Positions 40,580-49,494 of a stretch of 59,124 bases of DNA are shown here, piece by piece. Below the pieces are notes generated by a model, which was not told the DNA's origin, made no database searches, and saw only the letters and a program-made list of their open reading frames with translations. This stretch comes from Streptacidiphilus carbonis (lineage in GTDB: Bacteria; Actinomycetota; Actinomycetes; Streptomycetales; Streptomycetaceae): contig NZ_BBPM01000004.1 of NCBI RefSeq assembly GCF_000787775.1, forward strand, positions 1 through 59,124. Reading direction: 5' to 3'. Position numbers and translations under genes: made by a program. Each line of letters starts with the position of its first letter. The stretch's first letter is position 1.

Positions 40580-41158
40580 TCAGAGGTAGGGGGCGATGGC
40601 CGGGAGCATGTCCTGGAAGGTGCGGCCGCGGGCCGGCGCGCCGATGGCCGACATCTGCCAGCCGCCGCCGGAGTCCCGCTGCACCTTGGCCATCACCTGG
40701 CCGGTGTGCGCGCCGCCGCCGGTGAGGCTGTAGCGGGCCAGCTCCTGGCCGGTGCTCTCGTCGACCAGGCGGCAGTGCGCGTTCTCGACCTCCTGGAAGG
40801 TCTGGCCGGTGTAGGAGTTCACCGTGAACACGATCTGGTTGACGTGCTCGGGAACCCTGGAGAGGTCCACCAGGATCGACTCGTCGTCCTCGCCGCCGGC
40901 GCCACCGGTGAGGTTGTCGCCGGTGTGCCGCACCGAGCCGTCATTGCTCACCAGATGCTGGAAGAAGACCACATCGGCCAGTTGGTGGTCGGCGAAGAGC
41001 ACCGCCGAGGCGTCCAGGTCGATCTGCCGGGCGCGCCGGCCGAACAGCCCCTTGCGCGGAGCGGCCTGCCAGCCCAGGCCCATCCGCACCACCGTGAGCG
41101 TGCCCCCGCCCGCCTTCTCCAGGCTGACGCTCTGACCCTTGTTCAGACTTACCGACAT
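40580..41158 (-). CDS. terD: TerD-family protein
   Basis: 192 residues, the standard length. It begins MSVSLNKGQSVSLEK and has the calcium-binding acidic segments DLDASAVLF, SNDGSVRHTGDN and GEDDESILVDL. TerD-domain proteins bind Ca2+ and in Streptomyces affect calcium-linked differentiation and tellurite resistance. GGAGG lies about 10 bases before the ATG at 41158. The 247-base gap to terC contains the riboswitch and the terC promoter. Confidence 0.92.
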   Translation of the reverse strand: MSVSLNKGQSVSLEKAGGGTLTVVRMGLGWQAAPRKGLFGRRARQIDLDASAVLFADHQLADVVFFQHLVSNDGSVRHTGDNLTGGAGGEDDESILVDLSRVPEHVNQIVFTVNSYTGQTFQEVENAHCRLVDESTGQELARYSLTGGGAHTGQVMAKVQRDSGGGWQMSAIGAPARGRTFQDMLPAIAPYL

Positions 41159-41293
41159 GACGGACATCCTCCCCGTTCCCGACGCGCTCAGACGCCTTGA
41201 AAGCAAGCCCGGCCGTCCAAAAGCAACCACGGCCTTCCAAAGACAAGCACTGACGCCCGACAGCAAACTCTACGCATGGAACGGGCGCGACGC

Positions 41294-43414
41294 TCACGCC
41301 ATTCCGGCCTCGCGCATCTGGCGCAACTCCTTCTTCAGTTCGTTGACTTCGTCGCGCAGTCTGGCCGCCACCTCGAACTGCAGCTCGGCGGCGGCGGTGT
41401 GCATCCGGTCGGTCAGCTCGGCGATGAGCTCGGCGAGCTCGGCCGCGGGCAGTCCCTTGGCGTCGGCGGCGCCGCGCTTGCCGGCCGCGCCGAGCGCCGG
41501 GACCGGCGCCTTCGCTCCCCGGCCGCCCTTCACTCCGCCCGGCTGGCGGTAGCCGGTGCTCAGCAGCTCGCCGGTGTCGATGTCCTCGCGGGCGATGGAG
41601 TCGAGGATGTCGCCGATCTTCTTCCGCAGCGGCTGCGGGTCGATGCCGTGTTCGGCGTTGTAGGCCTGCTGGATCTCGCGGCGGCGGTTGGTCTCCTCGA
41701 TCGCCTTCTCCATCCCCGGGGTGATCCGGTCCGCGTACATGTGGACCTGGCCGGAGACATTGCGGGCGGCGCGGCCGATGGTCTGGATCAGCGAGGTGCC
41801 GGAGCGCAGGAAGCCCTCCTTGTCCGCGTCCAGGATCGCCACCAGCGAGACCTCGGGCAGGTCCAGGCCCTCACGGAGCAGGTTGATGCCGACCAGGACG
41901 TCGTACTCGCCGGCCCGCAGCTCGCGCAGCAGCTCCACCCGGCGCAGGGTGTCGATGTCGCTGTGCAGGTACCGGACCCGGATGTCCAGGTCGAGCATGT
42001 AGTCGGTGAGGTCCTCGGCCATCTTCTTGGTGAGGGTGGTGACCAGGATCCGCTCGTCCTTCTCGGTGCGCAGCCGGATCTCGTGGATCAGGTCGTCGAT
42101 CTGGCCCTCGGTGGGCTTGACCACGACCTCCGGGTCGATCAGGCCGGTCGGACGGATGATCTGGTCGACCTGGCCGTCGCCGCGCGCCAGCTCGAACTTG
42201 CCCGGCGTCGCCGAGAGGTAGACGGTCTGGCCGATCCGCTCCAGGAACTCCTCCCACTTCAGCGGGCGGTTGTCCATCGCCGAGGGCAGCCGGAAGCCGT
42301 GCTCGACCAGGGCGCGCTTGCGGGAGGCATCGCCCTCGTACATCGCGCCGATCTGCGGGACGGTGACATGGGACTCGTCGATGACCAGGAGGAAGTCCTC
42401 CGGGAAGAAGTCCAGCAGGGTGTTGGGCGCGGTGCCCGCGTCACGGCCGTCGATGTGCCGGGAGTAGTTCTCGATGCCCGCGCAGGTGCCGATCTGACGC
42501 ATCATCTCGATGTCGTACGTGGTGCGCATCCGCAGCCGCTGGGCCTCCAGCAGCTTGCCCTGCTTGTCCATGGTGGCCAGGGTCTGCTCCAGCTCCGCCT
42601 CGATCCCGGCGATGGCGCGCTCCATCCGCTCCGGGCCCGCGACGTAGTGCGAGGCCGGGAAGACGTAGAGCTCCTGGTCCTCGCTGATGACCTCGCCGGT
42701 GAGCGGGTGCAGGGTGGTCAGCGCCTCGATCTCGTCGCCGAACATCTCGATCCGGACCGCGAGCTCCTCGTACACCGGGAAGATCTCGATGGTGTCGCCG
42801 CGGACCCGGAAGGTGCCGCGGGTGAAGGCGACGTCGTTGCGGGTGTACTGGATGTCGACGAAACGGCGCAGCAGCGCGTCCCGGTCGAACTCCTGGCCGA
42901 CCTTGAGCTGCACCATCCGGTCGACGTACTCCTGGGGCGTGCCCAGGCCGTAGATGCAGGACACCGAGGCGACCACGATCACGTCGCGACGGGTCAGCAG
43001 CGAGTTGGTGGTGGAGTGCCGCAGCCGCTCCACCTCCTCGTTGATGGAGGAGTCCTTCTCGATGTAGGTGTCGGTCTGGGCGATGTACGCCTCGGGCTGG
43101 TAGTAGTCGTAGTACGAGACGAAGTACTCGACCGCGTTGTTGGGGAACAGCTCGCGGAACTCGTTGGCCAGCTGCGCGGCCAGGGTCTTGTTGGGCGCCA
43201 TCACCAGAGTCGGCCGCTGGAGCTTCTCGACCATCCAGGCGGTGGTGGCGGACTTGCCGGTACCGGTGGCGCCGAGCAGGACGACATCCTTCTCACCTGC
43301 GCGGATACGGCGTTCCAGCTCGGCGATCGCGGTCGGCTGGTCGCCGCTGGGCTGGTAGGGACTGACGACCTCGAAGGGCGCCACTGTTCGCTCTAGATCG
43401 GTGATGGGTCTCAC
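41294..43414 (-). CDS. uvrB: UvrB, excinuclease ABC subunit B
   Basis: 706 residues. Walker [13 protein letters not shown] (about 48-59), the beta-hairpin region [22 protein letters not shown] that locks onto DNA, Walker B VIDESHVT, helicase motif QTIGRAARN and a C-terminal UVR motif ([20 protein letters not shown]). UvrB verifies damage between UvrA and UvrC. The GTG at 43414 ([20 protein letters not shown]) matches the family start. A TACGGT box 7 bases upstream suggests a leaderless message. No LexA box was seen here. Confidence 0.98.
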   Translation of the reverse strand: MRPITDLERTVAPFEVVSPYQPSGDQPTAIAELERRIRAGEKDVVLLGATGTGKSATTAWMVEKLQRPTLVMAPNKTLAAQLANEFRELFPNNAVEYFVSYYDYYQPEAYIAQTDTYIEKDSSINEEVERLRHSTTNSLLTRRDVIVVASVSCIYGLGTPQEYVDRMVQLKVGQEFDRDALLRRFVDIQYTRNDVAFTRGTFRVRGDTIEIFPVYEELAVRIEMFGDEIEALTTLHPLTGEVISEDQELYVFPASHYVAGPERMERAIAGIEAELEQTLATMDKQGKLLEAQRLRMRTTYDIEMMRQIGTCAGIENYSRHIDGRDAGTAPNTLLDFFPEDFLLVIDESHVTVPQIGAMYEGDASRKRALVEHGFRLPSAMDNRPLKWEEFLERIGQTVYLSATPGKFELARGDGQVDQIIRPTGLIDPEVVVKPTEGQIDDLIHEIRLRTEKDERILVTTLTKKMAEDLTDYMLDLDIRVRYLHSDIDTLRRVELLRELRAGEYDVLVGINLLREGLDLPEVSLVAILDADKEGFLRSGTSLIQTIGRAARNVSGQVHMYADRITPGMEKAIEETNRRREIQQAYNAEHGIDPQPLRKKIGDILDSIAREDIDTGELLSTGYRQPGGVKGGRGAKAPVPALGAAGKRGAADAKGLPAAELAELIAELTDRMHTAAAELQFEVAARLRDEVNELKKELRQMREAGMA

Positions 43415-43535
43415 GGAACCAACCGTACGGCCCGGCACTGACAATCCGGCTCCGCCCGCCTGATTCCCGCTCGCGGTCGGCGCGGCCGGCCGCCCGCAGC
43501 CGATCCCCCCTCGGTCCCCGCCGCCGGTTCCGCCG

Positions 43536-44666
43536 TCAGCGCACCTTGGCGCTGTCGCGCGCCAGCGCCACCAGCCGGGACACCGCCCGCAGGTACTTCT
43601 TGCGGTAGCCGCCGTTCAGCATCTCCTCGCTGAATATCCGGTCGAACGGCAGCCCGGAGGCCACCACCGGCAGCTCCCGGTCGTACATCCGGTCGGCCAG
43701 CACCACCAGTCGCAGCGCGGTGCTCTGGTCCGCCACCGGGACCACCCCGGTCAGGCAGACCGCCCCGACGCCGTCCAGCAGGGCGCCGTACCGGCTGGGG
43801 TGCACGGCCGCCAGGTGCGCCAGCAGCTCCTCGAAGCCGTCCAGGGAGGCGGACCCGCCGAGCCCGGCGGCGACCGCGCCGACCTCCGCGTCGCTGTACG
43901 GCGCCGGGGCCTCGGGCAGACCGCGGTGCCGATAGTCCTGGCCGTCGATCCGGACGCTGTGGAACCGCGAGGACAGGCCCTGTATCTCGCGCAGGAAGTC
44001 GGCGGCGGCGAAGCGGCCCTCGCCGAGTTTGCCGGGCAGCGTGTTGGAGGTCGCCGCGAGCTTCACGCCGGCCTCGGCCAGCCGGCTCAGCAGCGTGGAC
44101 ACCAGCACGGTGTCGCCCGGGTCGTCCAGCTCGAACTCGTCGATGCACAGCAGCCGGTGCCCGGACAGCGCCTGGACGGCCTGCTGGAAGCCCAGCGCGC
44201 CGACCAGGTTGGTCAGCTCCACAAACGTGCCGAAGGCCTTGGGGCCGGGCGCGGCATGCCACAGCGAGGCCAGCAGGTGGGTCTTGCCGACGCCGTAGCC
44301 GCCGTCGAGGTAGATGCCGCCGGGACCGGCCGGGACCGGGATGGGGCGGCCGAACCAGCGCTTCTTCCCCGCCTGACCCTGCTTGGCCTGCTTGCCCTGC
44401 AGCATCGCGCCGGCGAAGGACTCCAGCACCCGGACCGCCTCGGCCTGGCTGGGCTGGGCCGGGTCGGGGATGTACGTGCTGAAGCGCGCGCCCTGGAACC
44501 GCGGCGGGGGCACCATCTCGGCGACCATCCGGTCGGCGGGCACCACCGGGCTGCGCGAGGTCAGCGAGGCGGGGCGCAGCTCCACCGTGGCGGAGGCCGT
44601 GGCGCAGGGGGTGGCGGAGGCCATGGCGTGCGCGGTGGCGGGGGCGGGCGTTTCAGCAGTCGGCAC
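43536..44666 (-). CDS. zapE: ZapE/AFG1-like ATPase
   Basis: 376 residues. Walker [14 protein letters not shown], Walker [15 protein letters not shown], sensor TSNTLP, and the FAEELCxxPxG-type region [14 protein letters not shown] are typical of AFG1-like AAA ATPases (ZapE in E. coli, tied to cell division). The N-terminus is an Ala/Thr-rich low-complexity stretch. The GTG at 44666 follows a TACGCT box at leaderless distance; an ATG at 44624 is an alternative. Divergent from the RibD-like gene. Confidence 0.85.
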   Translation of the reverse strand: MPTAETPAPATAHAMASATPCATASATVELRPASLTSRSPVVPADRMVAEMVPPPRFQGARFSTYIPDPAQPSQAEAVRVLESFAGAMLQGKQAKQGQAGKKRWFGRPIPVPAGPGGIYLDGGYGVGKTHLLASLWHAAPGPKAFGTFVELTNLVGALGFQQAVQALSGHRLLCIDEFELDDPGDTVLVSTLLSRLAEAGVKLAATSNTLPGKLGEGRFAAADFLREIQGLSSRFHSVRIDGQDYRHRGLPEAPAPYSDAEVGAVAAGLGGSASLDGFEELLAHLAAVHPSRYGALLDGVGAVCLTGVVPVADQSTALRLVVLADRMYDRELPVVASGLPFDRIFSEEMLNGGYRKKYLRAVSRLVALARDSAKVR

Positions 44667-44711
44667 AGCTCCCAAGCGTACGGTCCCCCCACCCGTGGAA
44701 GACTCACGACT

Positions 44712-45473
44712 ATGCGCCGACTGCTGCCGGAGACCCCGGATGTGACAGACCTCACCAGCCTGGCCGGGCTGGCCGAGGCCTACGCCTACCCCGAACCGCC
44801 CGGCCTGCCGTGGCTGCGCGCCAACATGGTGTCCAGCCTGGACGGCGCCTCGCGGCTGGAGGGCCTCTCCGACGGCCTCTCCTCCGAGGGCGACAAACGG
44901 GTCTTCGGGGTGCTGCGGGCGCTGGCCGACGTGGTCCTGGTGGGCGCGCAGACCGTACGCGCCGAGGGCTACCGTCCGGCCAGGGCCCGGGACGACTTCG
45001 CCGAGGCCAGGGCGGCCCGGGGCCAGCAGCCCGCCGCCGCGATCGCCGTCGTCACCCGCAGCCTGGACCTGGACCTGGACCAGCCGCTGTTCACCGAGCC
45101 GCTGGTGCCGACGGTGGTGGTCACCTGCGCGGGCGCCCCGGCGGACGCGCTCAAGGCGGCCGGCAGGGTGACCGAGGTGATCGTCGCCGGGGAGCAGCAG
45201 GTCGATCTGGCGGCAGCGGTCACCGCACTGGCCGAACGCGGCTGGACCAGGCAGCTCACCGAGGGCGGCCCGCGGCTGCTGGGCCAGCTCGTGGAGGCCG
45301 GCCTGCTGGACGAGCTGTGCCTCACCCTGGGGCCGCTGCTCTCGCCCGGGGACGCGCCCAGGATCACCGTTGGCCCGCCGGGTCTCACCCGGCCGATGGA
45401 ACTGGTGGCTCTGCTTGAGGAGAAAGGTTTCCTCTTCGCCCGATACGCCCGTAGCGTGAACAGTCGTACCTAA
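44712..45473 (+). CDS. Pyrimidine reductase family protein (RibD C-terminal domain)
   Basis: 253 residues with the dihydrofolate-reductase-like fold of the RibD C-terminal domain: RANMVSSLDGASRLEG near the start, DVVLVGAQTVRAEGY for NADPH, and TEGGPRLLGQLVEAGLLDELCLT. It lacks the deaminase half of RibD. It may reduce a pyrimidine intermediate of riboflavin or deazaflavin metabolism, but no riboflavin genes are nearby. ATG at 44712, close to the divergent zapE start. Confidence 0.82.
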   Translation: MRRLLPETPDVTDLTSLAGLAEAYAYPEPPGLPWLRANMVSSLDGASRLEGLSDGLSSEGDKRVFGVLRALADVVLVGAQTVRAEGYRPARARDDFAEARAARGQQPAAAIAVVTRSLDLDLDQPLFTEPLVPTVVVTCAGAPADALKAAGRVTEVIVAGEQQVDLAAAVTALAERGWTRQLTEGGPRLLGQLVEAGLLDELCLTLGPLLSPGDAPRITVGPPGLTRPMELVALLEEKGFLFARYARSVNSRT

Positions 45474-45561
45474 CGGAAGCGGATCATCCGCCTGCGAAGC
45501 GTGTCGGTCGTGCCATTCGTACCAGCGGTGCCGGGGGAAGCAGAAGGAGAAGGGGACGCGC

Positions 45562-46029
45562 GTGTTCACCACCGTACTTTTGATCGAGAAGGCTCTCTCC
45601 GCCGCCGATGTCGAACTGCTGACCACCTTGCACGGCGAGGAGCCGGTCTCCTTCCATGTGCTGATGCAGCCGCGTGGACGGCAGGACGAGTTCCTGCGCG
45701 CCGTCGACGACGTGGCCTTCGGCTACCTGGACCGGGCCGCCCACGAACGCGACGAGCCGCACGGCGCCGATGCCGTGGACACCGCGGCCGCGGGGCTCGC
45801 ACACACCCTGGAGGAACTGCGGGCGGCCGGTGCCGAGGCCACCGGGCGGGTGGTCGAGAAGAACCCGCTGCAGGACCTCAGGGCCCTGGTCGCCGACGTG
45901 TCGGCGGACGAGGTCATCGTGCTGGCCGCGCCGCACTGGATCGAGGGGCTGTTCCACCGCGACTGGGCCTCGCAGGCCCGGCACAAGGTCGGCGTCCCGG
46001 TGCTGCAGCTCTTCGCCCAGCAGGACTGA
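45562..46029 (+). CDS. Conserved hypothetical protein, Usp-like fold
   Basis: 155 residues, conserved in streptomycetes. It starts FTTVLLIEKALSAADVELLTTLHG, has a helical middle and ends DEVIVLAAPHWIEGLFHRDWASQARHKVGVPVLQLFAQQD, which looks like the last strand-helix of a nucleotide-binding alpha/beta fold such as universal stress proteins. Relatives have been labelled indole-3-glycerol-phosphate synthase, but the length and motifs do not fit a TIM barrel. GAAGGAG lies before the GTG at 45562. murC follows 74 bases later. Confidence 0.65.
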   Translation: MFTTVLLIEKALSAADVELLTTLHGEEPVSFHVLMQPRGRQDEFLRAVDDVAFGYLDRAAHERDEPHGADAVDTAAAGLAHTLEELRAAGAEATGRVVEKNPLQDLRALVADVSADEVIVLAAPHWIEGLFHRDWASQARHKVGVPVLQLFAQQD

Positions 46030-46103
46030 CGCCGGACCGCCGGCCGCCGGACTGCTGGCAGAATCGTGCCAGCCCGTCCCGCCGCAACCCCCGGAGAGCA
46101 CCA

Positions 46104-47504
46104 GTGACGTCCCCTGCCCCCGCCAGTGCCGCCGACCTCGCCGCACCGCACTTCATCGGGATCGGCGGCGCGGGCATGTCCGGCCTGGCCAAGATCCTGG
46201 CGCTGCGCGGGGCGAAGGTCTCCGGCAGCGACGCCAAGGAGTCCACCGTCGTGCTGGCGCTCAAGCAGCTCGGCGCCGAGGTCTTCGTCGGACACGCGGC
46301 CGAGCACGTTCCGGCCGGGGCGAGCTGCATCGTCGTCTCCAGCGCCATCCGCGAGGACAACCCGGAGCTGGTCGCCGCGCACGAGCGCGGGCTGCCGGTG
46401 ATCCACCGCGCGGACGCGCTGGCCGCGCTGATGCGGGACCGCCGCGCGCTGGCGATCGCCGGCACCCACGGCAAGACCACCACCACCAGCATGCTCGCGG
46501 TCAGCCTCACCGCCCTCGGCCTGGACCCCTCCTTCGCCATCGGCGGGGACCTCAACGAACCCGGCAGCAACGCCCACGACGGCACCGGCGAGATCTTCGT
46601 CGCCGAGGCAGACGAGAGCGACCGCAGCTTCCAGAAGTACTCCCCCGAGGTCGCCGTCGTCCTCAACGTGGAGCTGGACCACCACGCCAACTACGCCTCC
46701 ATGGACGAGATCTACGAGTCCTTCGAGGCCTTCGTCGCCCGGATCGTGCCCGGCGGCACCCTGGTCGTGGACACCGACCACGCGGGCGCGGCGGAGCTCG
46801 CGGCGCGGGTGTCCGGCCGCGAGGACCTGACCGTGGTCCGGGTCGGCGAGTCCGAGGGCGCCGACGTCCGCATCCTGTCGATCGCCGCCCGCGGAATGAC
46901 CAGCGAGGTCACCGTACGGCTCGACGGCCGCGAGCTGGTGTTCACCGTCTCCGTCCCCGGCCGCCACTACGCCCACAACGCCGTAGCCGCGCTGGCCGCG
47001 GGCGTCGCGCTGGGCGTGCCGGCCGCCGAGCTGGCCCAGGCCCTCAGCAGCTACCAGGGCGTGCGCCGCCGACTCCAGCTCAAGGGCGAGGCCCGCGGCG
47101 TCCAGGTGATCGACTCCTATGCCCACCACCCCACCGAGATCGCCGCCGACCTGGAGGCCATCAACGCCGCAGCCGGCGCCGGCCGGGTCCTGGTGGTCTT
47201 CCAGCCGCACCTGTTCAGCCGCACCCAGCAGCTCGGCGCCGAGATGGGCGAGGCGCTGTCGCACGCCGACGCCGCGGTCGTCCTGGACATCTACCCGGCC
47301 CGCGAGGACCCGGTCCCCGGTGTCACCAGCGACCTGGTCATCGCCGCCGCCCGGGCCCACGGCGCCGACGTCATCCCGGCCCACTCGCTCGCGGACGTGC
47401 CCGACCTGGTCGCGGGAATGGCCAAGGAGGGCGACCTTGTTCTCACCATGGGCGCCGGCGACGTCACGTTCCTCGGCCCCGAGATCCTCGCCCGCCTCGC
47501 CTGA
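46104..47504 (+). CDS. murC: UDP-N-acetylmuramate--L-alanine ligase
   Basis: 466 residues. GIGGAGMSGLA (19-29) binds the UDP-sugar, GTHGKTTTTSM is the ATP loop, EADESDRSF and VLNVELDHHANY are Mur ligase motifs, and DSYAHHPTEI and FQPHLFSRT mark MurC. It adds L-alanine to UDP-MurNAc in peptidoglycan synthesis. It lies outside the main dcw cluster, as in streptomycetes. GGAGAG stands before the GTG at 46104. Confidence 0.97.
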   Translation: MTSPAPASAADLAAPHFIGIGGAGMSGLAKILALRGAKVSGSDAKESTVVLALKQLGAEVFVGHAAEHVPAGASCIVVSSAIREDNPELVAAHERGLPVIHRADALAALMRDRRALAIAGTHGKTTTTSMLAVSLTALGLDPSFAIGGDLNEPGSNAHDGTGEIFVAEADESDRSFQKYSPEVAVVLNVELDHHANYASMDEIYESFEAFVARIVPGGTLVVDTDHAGAAELAARVSGREDLTVVRVGESEGADVRILSIAARGMTSEVTVRLDGRELVFTVSVPGRHYAHNAVAALAAGVALGVPAAELAQALSSYQGVRRRLQLKGEARGVQVIDSYAHHPTEIAADLEAINAAAGAGRVLVVFQPHLFSRTQQLGAEMGEALSHADAAVVLDIYPAREDPVPGVTSDLVIAAARAHGADVIPAHSLADVPDLVAGMAKEGDLVLTMGAGDVTFLGPEILARLA

Positions 47505-47519
47505 AAGGCAGGACATCTG

Positions 47520-47927
47520 ATGTCGTACGAGATCGAGAAGACCGACGCGGAGTGGCGCGAGCAGCTCACCCCTGCCGAGTACGCCGTCCTGCGCGAGGCC
47601 GGGACCGAGCGCCCGGGGGTCGGCGAGTACACCGACACCAAGACCGAGGGCGTCTACTCCTGTCGCGCCTGCGGCAACGAGCTGTTCAGCTCCGAGACCA
47701 AGTTCGACAGCCACTGCGGCTGGCCCAGCTACTTCTCCCCCCTCGCCGAGGACCGGGTGCAGTACATCGAGGACACCACCATGGGCATGCGCCGCGTCGA
47801 GGTCCGCTGCGCCAAGTGCGGTTCCCACCTCGGCCACGTCTTCGAGGGCGAGGGCTACGACACCCCCACCGACCAGCGCTACTGCATCAACAGCATCTCC
47901 CTGAAACTGCGCCCCGCCGGGGAGTGA
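47520..47927 (+). CDS. msrB: Peptide-methionine (R)-S-oxide reductase MsrB
   Basis: 135 residues. Zinc cysteines CRAC (48, 51) and CAKC (97, 100), substrate loop HCGWPSYF, and the catalytic Cys122 in RYCINSISL. It repairs methionine-R-sulfoxide with thioredoxin. AGGA lies 6 bases before the ATG at 47520, 15 bases after murC, so it is probably co-transcribed. Confidence 0.96.
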   Translation: MSYEIEKTDAEWREQLTPAEYAVLREAGTERPGVGEYTDTKTEGVYSCRACGNELFSSETKFDSHCGWPSYFSPLAEDRVQYIEDTTMGMRRVEVRCAKCGSHLGHVFEGEGYDTPTDQRYCINSISLKLRPAGE

Positions 47928-48291
47928 CCACGGGGGCACCCACGAAGTACCACCGCTTGTTGGAGCCTCCCGTGCTGCGACCGCAGCAGGGGAGGTTCCC
48001 GGCCGCTCGGCCCTTTCGTGGTGGCCGGGAAGGGCGGCTGTCGCACCGTGGAGAGGGTCAGCGCTGCTCCCACTGCTCCGGCCATCGTCTCGGCCCGGAC
48101 CATGCGCAGGCCGAGGGCGCGGCGAACAGGCCGAGATCGCCGTTCCGCTTCTCGTAACCCGCGATGACGAACGGCAGTTGGCGTTCGCGGACGATGTCCG
48201 GGGCGGTCGCCCAACGGCTTTCCGCCGACACCGTCCCTGACGCTTGCGGCGCTCGGCGCGATGCCGCTGCCTGCGGCGGCATCGACCGCGG
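47928..48291. other. 364-base region between msrB and a TetR gene: two hairpins and a possible gene remnant
   Basis: A 14-base stem with one mismatch (47966-47979 with 47982-47995) is a likely msrB terminator, and a 9-base-pair stem (48259-48267 with 48276-48284) a terminator for the leftward TetR gene. On the minus strand a frame at 48058-48282 (74 codons) contains DIVRERQLPFVIAGYEKRNGDLGLFA, which looks protein-like but has no clear start and no family that I recognise; it may be a decayed gene. Confidence 0.4.
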
Positions 48292-48918
48292 TCAGGTGTC
48301 GAGCCAGTGGCGGCGGCCGATGCTGATCAGGCGGAGTTGTCGGCGGGCGGTGGCGACTATGCGCTGTTCGGTGTCGCGGTCGCCGTCGGCTTCCAGGAGG
48401 GCGGCGACCGTGGTGACCGTGTGGTCCGCGTAGAGGTCGGCCAGCATCCGCAGGTCCGCCTGGTCCCAGCCGGCCGACTGGGGTTGCGCGGCGAGGTCGT
48501 CGGCCAGGTCATCTGCGAACTGGCGGATCCGGGCGGCGATGGCGTCGCGTACCGGGCGCACGCCGCCGTGCCGCTCGCGGATCAGGAAGCGGAGGCGCGC
48601 GCGGTGCTCGTGGACGTACCGGGCGACCACGTCGATGCTGCGGTCGATCACCTCGTCGGCGTCGGCCTGCTCGGAGCGGATGGCCCGGACCATCGTGCGC
48701 AGGCTGCCGAAGGACTCCTCGACCAGCGCCATGCCGAACGCGGGCAGGTCGGGGAAGTGCCGGTAGAAGCCGCTGGGGGTGAGGCCGGCCTCCCGGGTGA
48801 CCTCGCGCAGGCCCAGGCTGCTCAGGCCCTGGTGCTCCAGCAGTCGCAGCCCGGCGTCCAGGAGGGACTGCCGGGTCTGCTGCTTCTGGGACTGTCGCGG
48901 ACCTAGGGTGTGGCTCAT
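48292..48918 (-). CDS. TetR-family regulator, FabR-like
   Basis: 208 residues. The helix-turn-helix spans about 17-60 (LREVTREAGLTPSGFYRHFPDLPAFGMALVEESF). The SGFYRHF and FGMALVEE stretches resemble FabR/DesT-type lipid regulators, and the C-terminal GRRHWLDT is typical of that subgroup in actinomycetes. ATG at 48918. Two copies of a CAGT-n5-ACTG dyad lie in the divergent region, so it probably controls itself and the small membrane genes. Confidence 0.85.
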   Translation of the reverse strand: MSHTLGPRQSQKQQTRQSLLDAGLRLLEHQGLSSLGLREVTREAGLTPSGFYRHFPDLPAFGMALVEESFGSLRTMVRAIRSEQADADEVIDRSIDVVARYVHEHRARLRFLIRERHGGVRPVRDAIAARIRQFADDLADDLAAQPQSAGWDQADLRMLADLYADHTVTTVAALLEADGDRDTEQRIVATARRQLRLISIGRRHWLDT

Positions 48919-48924
48919 CTCATA

Positions 48925-48937
48925 CAGTAAACAACTG
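48925..48937. promoter_or_regulatory. TetR operator copy 1
   Basis: CAGTAAACAACTG, with 4-bp inverted CAGT/ACTG ends and flanking A...T extending it to 15 bases. It begins 7 bases upstream of the tetR ATG. Confidence 0.6.
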
Positions 48938-48983
48938 TTCTCCGACGTTGGCGAATGCGGGGCAACGGTACGATCGAGTCATT

Positions 48984-48996
48984 CAGTGAACGACTG
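48984..48996. promoter_or_regulatory. TetR operator copy 2
   Basis: CAGTGAACGACTG, differing from copy 1 at two internal positions. It lies 28 bases before the GTG of the first small membrane gene, so it can block that promoter. Confidence 0.6.
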
Positions 48997-49024
48997 TGCT
49001 CTGAATTCTCGCGAAGGAAGCACC

Positions 49025-49198
49025 GTGGTCCTCCTCCTTGCCCTTCTCGCCCTGAGCACCACGCTCTGGGGCGCCGCCTCCTACCTCAGTCCCTCCGCCC
49101 TGGCCCTCGGCTGCACCGTGATCGGCTGCTGGCTGCTGGTCTTCGCCGTCCGCGAGCGGATCGCCCGGACCCGCCGTCGCACCGACCTGGAGGGCTGA
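49025..49198 (+). CDS. Small two-helix membrane protein
   Basis: 57 residues: helix VVLLLALLALSTTLWGAASYL, short turn, helix ALALGCTVIGCWLLVFAV, then a basic tail RERIARTRRRTDLEG that should face the cytosol. No known family. AAGGAAG lies before the GTG at 49025. Two bases separate it from the next gene; both are probably under the FabR-like TetR. Confidence 0.6.
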   Translation: MVLLLALLALSTTLWGAASYLSPSALALGCTVIGCWLLVFAVRERIARTRRRTDLEG

Positions 49199-49201
49199 CC
49201 C

Positions 49202-49477
49202 ATGACCGCAGTACGTGCGCAGGCCGCATCGACGCACAGCCGGGAGGGCGACGACACCGCCGTCGCATCGTTCGTCCTCGGCCTGCTCGGACTGTTCTTC
49301 CTCAACATCGCTCTCGGCCCGCTGGCGATCGCCCTGGGCGGCGTCTCCCTGGCCCGTGGGACCGGCCGCCGCGGCCGCGCCCTGCTGGGCCTGGCCCTCG
49401 GCATCGCCGACCTGGCGGTGCTCGCCGCGGTGATCGGCATGCACCAGGGCGGCGTCAGCTGGAGCACCATCGTCTGA
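49202..49477 (+). CDS. DUF4190-like small membrane protein
   Basis: 91 residues. A polar N-terminus is followed by ASFVLGLLGLFFLNIALGPLAIALGGVSLARGT and a second hydrophobic hairpin LGLALGIADLAVLAAVIGMH, as in DUF4190 proteins. GGAGGG stands 8 bases before the ATG. Co-transcribed with the preceding 57-residue gene. Function unknown. Confidence 0.65.
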   Translation: MTAVRAQAASTHSREGDDTAVASFVLGLLGLFFLNIALGPLAIALGGVSLARGTGRRGRALLGLALGIADLAVLAAVIGMHQGGVSWSTIV

Positions 49478-49494
49478 CCGCGGGGCCCGTCCCT

